Shown one piece after another: positions 1 to 5,577 of a stretch of 5,802 bases of DNA. A program made the position numbers and the translations under genes. This DNA is from JAGOTP01 sp964443315 (GTDB taxonomy: Bacteria; Patescibacteriota; Patescibacteriia; 2-12-FULL-60-25). The first letter of the stretch is position 1. Every line of letters begins with the position of its first letter. The notes beneath the pieces are model-generated. The model had not been told where the DNA came from. It saw nothing but the letters and a program-made list of their open reading frames with translations, and made no database searches. The DNA lies in contig CAYUCP010000045.1 of the NCBI GenBank assembly GCA_964443315.1, positions 1-5,802 on the forward strand, in the 5' to 3' direction.

Positions 1-329
1 GCATCGCCAGTCACATCTAGACTTGCTCCGGTATCGACTTGGACATCTCCATCAATCGTATTACCATCTGTATCAAAGGTGCTTACTCCACTACTTGCGA
101 GGTGGAAATCAGCACCACCTTGGGTGGTAACCGTTCCTCCCGGGGTAAATGTCTTCCCACTTAATACATGCAGTTCAATGCCTGAATCCACCGTGAGATT
201 TCCTGAGGAGACATTATAACGGATTCCTGCATCTCCATTATCGGCGGTAGTTAAGTCCGAAATTGCGATTGGACCGGCATTGAGATAGGAAAGGTTAAGA
301 TGATTAACATATAGTTTGAGGCTGGTAAT
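1..329 (-). other. Second solenoid region, running off the left edge
   Basis: About 109 residues follow the CnaB-like domain: SLKLYVNHLNLSYLNAGPIA, TADNGDAGIRYNVSSGNLTV, GIELHVLSGKTFTPGGTV, GGADFHLASSGVSTFDTDG and GDVQVDTGASLDV. Short strands alternate with Gly/Asn/Asp turns, as in the coils before the array, but this part is richer in Asp and has no cysteine. The frame is still open at base 3, with two bases of the next codon at the edge, so the C-terminus and any cell-wall sorting or outer modules are not visible. Confidence 0.65.
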
Positions 330-3300
330 CGTTGCTGAGCCGTCACCTAGCATAACAAGCGTTCCTTTTGGTGTTTCAGTATTATCGATAAAGATCGCAA
401 ACGGCGTTCCATTACTTGGACCTGTTACTCCAGTAAATGAGAATACTCCTGTGTTAAGAGTGCATGTTACCGACGTGTTTGAACTACCATTTACTGAAAG
501 GTTGATTGTTAAATTGTTAGATGAACAATCATAAGGTGTTGTTCCTTCATCGCTATAAATGACTCCTGATATATCTGCGACGAATAACCAGCAAGCTCCA
601 TTATTCCCTCCATTTGTGTCAGATGAAGCCAGAGTAATACTTGTACTACTGCCGTCGCAACCAGAGTATGTAATAGTAGCATAGGTAATAGCCTCAGTTC
701 CTTGATGATTAATAAACCATTGAGAAGTGGTTGTTGAATCAATGAGGACATTATGCCCGCTTGTTCCGGTAATTGTTAGGACACCGTTTGTTTGAAATGT
801 TTTTCCTGCAGTGAATTTTACTGTTTTATCTCCGGTGGCAATCGTTAAGTTAGTAAAGGTCACGGCAGGGGAGCCTGATCCATCAACAACAGCAGTTGTC
901 GTCGTATTAAGCGTTACTGTCCCTGTGCCAGCGGTAAATGTGCCGTTATTCGTAAAGTTTCTGCCAACGGTGAGTGTTCCTGCCTGGGCGAGATAGGTGC
1001 CAGCATTTAGAAAATCTCGAGTGATATTGATGGCCCAGTTGCTACCGGATACCACATCAAGCGTGCCTGCTGTATTGGTTAAATCATTTCCGACCGAGAG
1101 GGCAGCTCCTGGTTGGAACGTATCTGTTGCACTATCACTACTACTAATCGTGATGTTAGAATATGACCAATTCTTGAGTGTATAGGTATTTGCACCACTA
1201 TTTTTATTTCCAGCATAGGTAACTGTTGAACCAGAATTTAGGGTAGGATTACCAGGGAGCGTTATTGTCTCGGCTCCTTGGAATTGAAAATTGCCACCAT
1301 TTGATACAGTAAGTCCAGTTGTATTACAGGTAAAGTTAAGGCCATTCAGATCAAACGTTCCAGCGGCGATAGTACATGGTTGGCCAGTAACAACAAAGTT
1401 ATTCGTAAGGAGCATAGCTGATCCTCCAGTTTTATTAACCTGGAATTTAGAAACGAAGGTAGTACTTGTAGCTGCAAAATTGATAATCTGGAAATTATTT
1501 CCTTCCATAGAGACAGTCATGTTTGCACCACCGATATTAGTTGTGCTTTGAAGAATAAGATTTCCCTGTACTTTTAAGGTATAAGCAGATGCAGGATTGC
1601 TAATGACTCCAGCAATACGGTTAAAGTTTCCAGTAGTGCAGTCGCTTCCGAGCACAAAGGTGCTAGAAAGTGTTTTATTAAGATCTACTTTGCCTAGGTT
1701 TGTCCCAGTTCCGCACGTGAGAGTCGCTACATCAGCCACACTTGTATCAATAAATTGGATAAGTCCATTATTTGTAGTTACAGAACCGCTACTTTCTGTC
1801 CAACTTCTCTCAGCCTGAACGATAGCGCCTGAGTTAATGGTAAATGTTCCTGCAGATCCAACAGTCAGTGCATTATCTCTGGCAAGAAGGGTGCCACTCG
1901 TAAGCGTAAGAGAGCCATTTATCGTAATCGCACCAAAAACATTACTTGCGCCAGCGGTAGCGGAGGGAACAACACATCCAGCTCCAAGCGTAAAACTATT
2001 AAGATTTGCAGTGGTTTTGTTAAGTCCAATCGTACCACCGCCACTGATAGTTCCCGTGCATGATAGGGTGGATGCATCACTTGCTCCATCATCTATAAAG
2101 TTAATAGCGCCTGCGTTTGTCAGAGTTCCTGTGGCAGTAACACTTCTATCTGGAGTTATAATCGCACTTGCACCCACATTAAGTGTGCCTGTGCCACTAA
2201 TCGTTAAATCAGAATTTCGAACAATAAGTGTACCACTTGCAATACTCAGTGAGCCGTTAATCGTCATCGCCCCAAAGAGTGCGCTTGCTCCAGCGGTCGC
2301 ATTTGTTACGGTACAACTTGAGGAGAGCGTAAAGGTATTAAGGTTAGCCGTTGTTTTATTAAGCCCAACTGTGCCGCTGACTGATCCACTACAGGTAAAA
2401 GTAGATGCATCCGAAGCTCCATTATCAACAAAGTTTATCGTGCCAGAATTACTCAGTGTTCCACCAGTATTATTAAAATTACGTTCCAAACTCAAGGTTG
2501 CTGCATTCCATAATGTGCCATCGTTTACTAAATCAGCATCTCTGACCGTCAAGGTTCCACTTGCTAGTCCGAGGATGCCGTGATTGGTAAAGGTGCCAAT
2601 GGTCGCACTACTAAAGCTAGCGGTAACTTGACATGTTCCACCTGCGCCATTACTCATCGTAAATGTGGAAGTTGCTTGTGTTTTTGAAATACTAACTGTT
2701 CCGCCAACTACATTTTGGCACGTAAACGCTGCAGCATCGGCTGCTGCATTATCTGTCACGTTGATTGTTCCACCATTATTAATCAGTGTACCGTTAGTAT
2801 TTGTGAATGTTCTTTGAAAATCAATCGTCGCGTAGTTGTAGAGGGTACCGCTATTTGTTATGGTTGAGTCAGCAACGGTTAGTGTCCCAGCACCTGTGGC
2901 AATGGTTGTCGTGCCTAGGTTGGTGAAAGCACCAATTGAAGTGTTACCAGTAAAATCAGTAAGCGTAAGAATGCAACTGGAAGATACAGAAAAATCTTGT
3001 GTAGTTGCCACTTTGCTTAAACGAAATGTTCCACTCCCACCAGGAGCTCCACTACAGGTAAAGGTCGTGTCATCACTTCCATCAGATGCACTCCCACCAA
3101 ATACAATGGTAGCGTTATTTGTAAGGGCCCCACTCGTATTATTAAAATTGCGCTCAGATGTAAGGGTTGCACTTGATTGTACCGTAAGAGAACCATCATT
3201 TGTGATATCAGCTGCGGATACGGTAATAGCAGTACTTGCACCACTGATTGTAAGGGTACCATGATTTACAAATGCACCTATTGCCGTAAATCCTGACGTA

Positions 3301-5540
3301 CTATTTATGGTAATAGTACAGTTAGAAGAGAGGGTAAAATCTTGTGTTGTCGCTACTTTACTAAGAGTAAAGTTACCACCAGGGGTACCAAAACACGTAA
3401 ATGTAGAATCATCTGCTGGATCAGATCCACTACCAGTAATATTGATTGTTCCACCATTAACAAGTGCACCTCCCGTATTATCGAAATTTGTTTGCACAGA
3501 AATAGTCCCATAGTTAAATAATTGTGCGCTATTTGAAGCTTCCGTTGTGACAGCACCACTAATTGCAAGTGTCCCTGCTCCAGTTGCTATCGTTGTATTT
3601 CCTTTGGTCCAGAATGATTCAAGTCCTGATGTTCCTGACACATCTGAGACGCTGAGGGTGCAAGCAAGTCCAACGATAATACTTTGTGTTGCTGCTACTT
3701 TGCTAAATTTAATATTAGTTCCAATATTTGTATCACAGGTAATAATACTGTCATCACTTGCGTCTGAGCCTGAGCCACTAATAACAATATTGCTAGCACT
3801 ATTTGTCCAGGTAGTACCCGTTACTTGGAAGTTTCTCTCAACTGTAACGGTACTTGTTGTTGTGGTATGAGTTCCTCCTGTTATTTTATACTCAGCATTC
3901 GTTCCACTAAAAGCCCCAGAGCCTCCAGTAAATGTTCCACCAGTCTGACGTAGCCCACCTGAATTTGTAGTGATTGCGCCACTGCCACCACTAAATGTTC
4001 CTGCATTAATCACAAAACCAACTGATCCTGTAGTTGTGATTACAAATGTGCTTGTTTGACTAAGTGTACCAGTATATCCGGAGTTGAGCGATAGATCAGC
4101 AATTGTCGATCCTCCAGGTGTCGCGTCAATGCTACAATTTATTGTAGATGTTCCATCAAATACCACATTTGACGTTGTGGCTGGAACTGTGGTCGGGCTC
4201 CAGTTACCAGACGTATTCCAGCTGGTACTTCCAGCTGATGCCCACGTTTTAGTAGCATCAGATGCAATCTGCCAAGGGCGTGCTTCGGTAAAGACCGTGT
4301 TATTATTTCTAGATAGGGAAATAGGCCCAAGGATAAAAAACTCAGGACTAATATTTGGTGGATTATANNNNNNNNNNNNNNNNNNNNNNNNNNNNNNNNN
4401 NNNNNNNNNNNNNNNNNNNNNNNNNNNNNNNNNNNNNNNNNNNNNNNNNNNNNNNNNNNNNNNNNNNATGCGAGTTGCTGCGGATATTCTCTCTACTATA
4501 ATATCTTCATTCGCTTTTACTTCGAAGTAATCATCGATAGTTCTTTTTCCGTTCTGATTCTCACCTTCTACATGCATTTGGTAGATTCCAGCCTCACTTG
4601 TTTTAAATGTTGTTTGGAAATCTGCTTCATTTGTCACAGAATGCTCGTCACAGTCACTACTTCCATTTACTTTACCATTTTCTGTCGAAAGTTCAGTTTT
4701 CACGCCATTTGGAGAGGTAATGGTCAACCACATCTTGCCTTGCATTAATGTATCTGGTGTGTTGAAACATTTTGTGCGTCCCGTATCATCGAGAAGTGCC
4801 ATGCCAACCTTTGCAGTTTCACCTGGGGAATAGATTGATTTATTTGTATTGACAGCTAAAACTCCCCAGGTAAAATCTTGTTCAATATTTCGCTCACCAC
4901 TTTTAATAGAGAGATGATACTTACCAGGTCTGAATGCTTTAATATCAGAAACAGCTACTTCTACCTCATCGGGCCCAGATTGTCGAATGACTACGTCTTC
5001 TGTGTCAGATGAGCGAACTGTTCGGTAAAGATCAACTTCCATATCAGGAAGACGTGTATCATCAGCTTTTGCTTGAGGTATCATAGAGAGAGAGCGAAGT
5101 ATGCGTGCTTTTGGGGAATTATCGACATGTTTGATTTCGCCTATATATACTTTAAAGGTCGGTTTTTCTTTGGCGGTAAATGCTTTTTTAGTCGTTCTGA
5201 ATTTAAGGTCGGCAGCAGTGTAGGGTGCAATAGTCAGAGTAGCTTTGTTATATTTAGTTATAAATAGTGAGAGGATGATTGATGTGAGTGGGATAATAAT
5301 AAAAGCAATTACTCCAACAATTCCTACACGAAAAAGGATACGTTTGTCACTCTTAGTAAGATGAGGAAGTGTAAGCTTTCTTCTAAACGTAAAAGAACGC
5401 TTCTTTGAAGCGTGATGATAGAGATGTTTTTGGTACATACGGGCAGGGTACGAACTCTTTCTAGTATAGCGTAAAATAGCCTCAAAAGGGAGTGTTTTTC
5501 TTACTATTTCCTGACAGTAATTTCGAATCATTCTTATCAT
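1..5540 (-). CDS. Giant membrane-anchored beta-solenoid repeat surface protein (partial, C-terminus off-window, internal gap)
   Basis: One frame (codon low coordinate divisible by 3) stays open from 5540 to the left edge: 357 codons before the gap and 1,455 after it, with no stop. Order of parts, residues counted from the 5540 start: basic cytoplasmic tail 1-71; transmembrane helix 72-95; beta-rich segment 96-222; MG2-like domain 223-344; gap; Trp-rich cap module; Gly-rich linker; seven repeats of about 112 residues with paired cysteines; more solenoid; CnaB-like domain; solenoid to the edge. The exported part is dominated by Thr, Ser, Gly, Asn and Ala with few charges, typical of bacterial surface fibres. 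No cleavable signal peptide is seen, so the helix probably acts as an anchor with the N-terminus inside. The start is uncertain: ATG at 5540, 5531 or 5438 are all in frame and none has a clear Shine-Dalgarno. I prefer 5540 because the added 34 residues are basic and protein-like and leave a normal 37-base spacer. Function is not recognised beyond probable adhesin or stalk. No catalytic motif is visible. Confidence 0.93.
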   Translation of the reverse strand, partial: MIRMIRNYCQEIVRKTLPFEAILRYTRKSSYPARMYQKHLYHHASKKRSFTFRRKLTLPHLTKSDKRILFRVGIVGVIAFIIIPLTSIILSLFITKYNKATLTIAPYTAADLKFRTTKKAFTAKEKPTFKVYIGEIKHVDNSPKARILRSLSMIPQAKADDTRLPDMEVDLYRTVRSSDTEDVVIRQSGPDEVEVAVSDIKAFRPGKYHLSIKSGERNIEQDFTWGVLAVNTNKSIYSPGETAKVGMALLDDTGRTKCFNTPDTLMQGKMWLTITSPNGVKTELSTENGKVNGSSDCDEHSVTNEADFQTTFKTSEAGIYQMHVEGENQNGKRTIDDYFEVKANEDIIVERISAATRXXXXXXXXXXXXXXXXXXXXXXXXXXXXXXXXXXYNPPNISPEFFILGPISLSRNNNTVFTEARPWQIASDATKTWASAGSTSWNTSGNWSPTTVPATTSNVVFDGTSTINCSIDATPGGSTIADLSLNSGYTGTLSQTSTFVITTTGSVGFVINAGTFSGGSGAITTNSGGLRQTGGTFTGGSGAFSGTNAEYKITGGTHTTTTSTVTVERNFQVTGTTWTNSASNIVISGSGSDASDDSIITCDTNIGTNIKFSKVAATQSIIVGLACTLSVSDVSGTSGLESFWTKGNTTIATGAGTLAISGAVTTEASNSAQLFNYGTISVQTNFDNTGGALVNGGTINITGSGSDPADDSTFTCFGTPGGNFTLSKVATTQDFTLSSNCTITINSTSGFTAIGAFVNHGTLTISGASTAITVSAADITNDGSLTVQSSATLTSERNFNNTSGALTNNATIVFGGSASDGSDDTTFTCSGAPGGSGTFRLSKVATTQDFSVSSSCILTLTDFTGNTSIGAFTNLGTTTIATGAGTLTVADSTITNSGTLYNYATIDFQRTFTNTNGTLINNGGTINVTDNAAADAAAFTCQNVVGGTVSISKTQATSTFTMSNGAGGTCQVTASFSSATIGTFTNHGILGLASGTLTVRDADLVNDGTLWNAATLSLERNFNNTGGTLSNSGTINFVDNGASDASTFTCSGSVSGTVGLNKTTANLNTFTLSSSCTVTNATAGASALFGAMTINGSLSIASGTLIVRNSDLTISGTGTLNVGASAIITPDRSVTATGTLTNAGAINFIDDGASDASTLSCTGTISGGGTIGLNKTTANLNSFTLGAGCVVPSATAGASNVFGAITINGSLTLTSGTLLARDNALTVGSAGTFTINSGAIVQAERSWTESSGSVTTNNGLIQFIDTSVADVATLTCGTGTNLGKVDLNKTLSSTFVLGSDCTTGNFNRIAGVISNPASAYTLKVQGNLILQSTTNIGGANMTVSMEGNNFQIINFAATSTTFVSKFQVNKTGGSAMLLTNNFVVTGQPCTIAAGTFDLNGLNFTCNTTGLTVSNGGNFQFQGAETITLPGNPTLNSGSTVTYAGNKNSGANTYTLKNWSYSNITISSSDSATDTFQPGAALSVGNDLTNTAGTLDVVSGSNWAINITRDFLNAGTYLAQAGTLTVGRNFTNNGTFTAGTGTVTLNTTTTAVVDGSGSPAVTFTNLTIATGDKTVKFTAGKTFQTNGVLTITGTSGHNVLIDSTTTSQWFINHQGTEAITYATITYSGCDGSSTSITLASSDTNGGNNGACWLFVADISGVIYSDEGTTPYDCSSNNLTINLSVNGSSNTSVTCTLNTGVFSFTGVTGPSNGTPFAIFIDNTETPKGTLVMLGDGSATITSLKLYVNHLNLSYLNAGPIAISDLTTADNGDAGIRYNVSSGNLTVDSGIELHVLSGKTFTPGGTVTTQGGADFHLASSGVSTFDTDGNTIDGDVQVDTGASLDVTGD
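330..581 (-). other. CnaB / carboxypeptidase-regulatory-like beta domain
   Basis: About 84 residues start ISGVIYSDEGTTPYDC, followed by LTINLSVNG, a Cys-containing strand VTCTLNTGVFSFTGV and FAIFIDNTETPKGTLV. 'xGxVYxDEGxT', then a strand with a variable substituent, then 'GxFSFTxV', is the familiar topology of carboxypeptidase-regulatory-like or CnaB-like prealbumin folds, often used as stalk spacers. The two cysteines (codons 525-527 and 462-464) are 21 residues apart. I do not see a confident Lys/Asn/Glu isopeptide triad, so internal cross-linking is not claimed. Confidence 0.5.
582..930 (-). other. Recurring solenoid module with FTAGKT motif and closing cysteine pair
   Basis: This module reads GTVTLNTTTTAVVDGSG, VTFTNLTIATGDKTVKFTAG, KTFQTNGVLTITGTSG, TTTSQWFINHQGTEAITYA, and closes with ACWLF after a Gly/Asn turn. 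I recall the series 'F.NLTI....K.V.FTAG.T....G.LT.TG.SG......S....QW......G...I.Y......' followed by 'GNN..W.F' as a frequent unit in giant surface proteins of Patescibacteria and some other bacteria. The cysteine codons 657-659 and 591-593 are 22 residues apart and bracket the final turn, which suggests a disulfide. It probably ends the first solenoid domain. Confidence 0.6.
930..1559 (-). other. Non-tandem beta-solenoid coils after the repeat array
   Basis: About 210 residues continue the Thr/Asn/Gly-rich coil pattern without the 112-residue period. They contain strands such as LLTNNFVVTG, GTFDLNGLNFTC, QFQGAETITLPG, GSTVTYAGN, YSNITISSS and GRNFTNNGTFTAGTG. Two cysteines (codons 1374-1376 and 1326-1328) lie 16 residues apart, closer than in the repeats. 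The late stretch LTNTAGTLDV..GSNWAINITRDFLNAG looks like a shorter cousin of the NFNNTGGTL element of the repeats. This suggests common descent from a basic coil. Confidence 0.6.
1560..3839 (-). repeat. Seven tandem ~112-residue protein repeats, each with a cysteine pair
   Basis: Units by DNA position, each starting at an [E/Q/D][R/T]x[F/V/W] motif: R1 3495-3839, R2 3156-3494, R3 2817-3155, R4 2487-2816, R5 2151-2486, R6 1812-2150, R7 about 1560-1811 (truncated or decayed at its end). The shared pattern is ERNFNNTGGTLTNNGTI, then an acidic SDASDDSTFTC-like stretch, a [S/N]K[V/T] strand, a second cysteine after FTLSS, then GAFTN.GTLTI and a final solenoid turn. First-cysteine codons start at 3735, 3393, 3054, 2718, 2391, 2058 and 1713; second at 3660, 3318, 2973, 2631, 2313, 1974 and 1638. 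The period is 109-115 residues and the in-repeat spacing is 25-29. I infer a right-handed beta-solenoid stapled once per repeat by a disulfide. The repetition is at protein level; the DNA is strongly diverged. Confidence 0.88.
3912..4001 (-). repeat. Gly-rich linker with duplicated 9-residue unit
   Basis: Two 27-base units, 3975-4001 (GTFSGGSGA) and 3912-3938 (GTFTGGSGA), are separated by 36 bases encoding 12 residues. They differ at one residue and at several synonymous positions, so the duplication is visible at both levels but is not fresh. The unit joins the cap module to the first large repeat. I read it as a flexible linker or a tight solenoid turn. Confidence 0.7.
4070..4367 (-). other. 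Trp-rich cap module opening the beta-solenoid
   Basis: Directly after the gap the protein reads SPEFFILGPISL, then VFTEARPWQIASDATKTW, then STSWNTSGNWSPTTVP and SNVVFDGTSTINCSID. The pattern W-N-x3-N-W-x3-x-VP followed by a VVFDG strand is a recurring opening of bacterial beta-solenoid surface regions, where it seems to cap the first coil. The following IADLSLNSGYTGTLSQ is a first coil. One cysteine (codon 4134-4136) has no partner nearby in the visible sequence. Its partner may lie in the gap, or it may be free. Confidence 0.6.
4368..4467. other. Assembly gap of exactly 100 N
   Basis: Bases 4368-4467 are undetermined. A run of exactly 100 is the usual placeholder for a gap of unknown length, so the true distance may differ. 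The minus-strand frame is open and coding on both sides, and it is in register across the placeholder. The flanks read ...ERISAATR before and YNPPNISPEFFILGPIS after, and neither looks like the edge of a complete domain. One or more domains of the giant protein may therefore be missing. Confidence 0.97.
4509..4874 (-). other. Macroglobulin MG2-like extracellular domain of the giant protein
   Basis: Residues 223-344 begin FTWGVLAVNTNKSIYSPGE. This resembles the opening of MG2 domains of the alpha-2-macroglobulin superfamily (a 'D+xxYxPGxxV' strand-turn-strand). It is followed by KVGMALLD, a strand MWLTITSPNG, and a closing GIYQMHVEGE...DDYFEV, as expected for a seven-stranded beta-sandwich of about 110-120 residues. 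Two cysteines, codons 4767-4769 and 4650-4652, lie 39 residues apart and are the only ones in the exported part before the gap, so they may form a disulfide. There is no thioester motif and no bait region, so protease trapping is not implied. I recall the same domain right after the anchor in other Patescibacteria giant proteins. Confidence 0.65.
4875..5255 (-). other. Juxtamembrane beta-rich segment of the giant protein
   Basis: About 127 residues (96-222 from the 5540 start) lie between the membrane helix and the MG2-like domain. The first half is Lys-rich and includes SMIPQAKADD. The second half alternates as in beta-strands (DMEVDLYRTV, EDVVIRQSG, EVEVAVSDI) and ends with FRPGKYHLSI, which resembles the last strand of an immunoglobulin-like fold. 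It contains no cysteine. I infer a membrane-proximal beta-sandwich preceding the MG2-like unit. It does not match a named family that I can state with confidence. Confidence 0.55.
5256..5327 (-). other. Transmembrane anchor helix of the giant protein
   Basis: A run of 24 mostly hydrophobic residues (VGIVGVIAFIIIPLTSIIL and five more) follows a strongly basic stretch rich in Lys, Arg and His (for example SKKRSFTFRRK and KSDKRILFR). It is followed by a Lys-containing exit, KYNKATLTI. The positive-inside rule places the N-terminus in the cytoplasm and everything after residue 95 outside. There is no small-residue cleavage site right after the helix, so this is better read as a single-pass anchor than as a signal peptide. 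The N-terminal tail of about 70 residues (about 37 if the 5438 start is used) is long for a signal peptide, which supports the anchor reading. Confidence 0.88.
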
Positions 5541-5577
5541 AGTTTTATAAAGTATATGTACTTAGTGATCATGCGCC
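5541..5577 (-). other. Intergenic spacer between the two surface-protein genes
   Basis: This spacer is 37 bases long and AT-rich near the downstream ATG. On the minus strand it contains TATACT (5551-5556), a fair -10 hexamer, and TATAAA (5544-5549), but no convincing -35 element at 16-18 bases. A small inverted repeat, AAGTA-CATA-TACTT, spans the same place. It is too short and lacks a T-tract, so it is not a terminator. No Shine-Dalgarno sequence precedes the ATG at 5540. If TATACT were used, transcription would begin only a few bases before that ATG, giving a nearly leaderless message. Read-through from the upstream gene is equally possible. Confidence 0.4.

Noticed and set aside
509..751. 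An 80-codon minus-strand open frame
   Set aside because: It is out of frame with the giant CDS and inside it. It carries no recognisable motif, whereas the main frame encodes a clear solenoid module here.
1837..2583. A 248-codon open frame on the plus strand
   Set aside because: It lies fully antisense to repeats R4-R7 of the giant gene. Its Val/Pro/Leu/Ser-rich translation is what reverse-complemented Thr/Gly/Asn/Ser repeats give, and it shows no domain or credible start region.
1560..3839. CRISPR array or short DNA tandem repeats
   Set aside because: The units are about 336 bases, diverged at DNA level, fully coding and without constant short repeats separated by unique spacers.
2860..3870. 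Several plus-strand open frames of 68-134 codons
   Set aside because: They repeat the same low-complexity Val/Pro-rich pattern once per repeat unit, so they mirror the minus-strand repeats and are not separate genes.
4084..4530. Plus-strand open frame crossing the N block
   Set aside because: It relies on the undetermined bases to stay open and is antisense to the continuous coding frame on the minus strand.
5073..5255. Signal-peptidase cleavage at the AKA-DD site in the juxtamembrane segment
   Set aside because: The site lies dozens of residues after the helix, too far for signal peptidase I, and the sequence before it is Lys-rich rather than hydrophobic.
5073..5267. A 64-codon plus-strand open frame with an aromatic-rich product
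   Set aside because: It is antisense to the juxtamembrane region of the giant protein, and its Phe/Tyr/Cys-rich composition is a by-product of Lys/Glu/Thr codons on the other strand.
1..5540. Type V autotransporter or filamentous haemagglutinin-type protein
   Set aside because: The solenoid composition is similar, but there is a transmembrane anchor rather than an extended Sec signal peptide and no TPS-type secretion domain. The C-terminus that would carry a beta-barrel is not visible, and the MG2-like domain points elsewhere.
5541..5577. Rho-independent terminator between the genes
   Set aside because: The only inverted repeat has a 5-base AT-rich stem and no T-tract after it.
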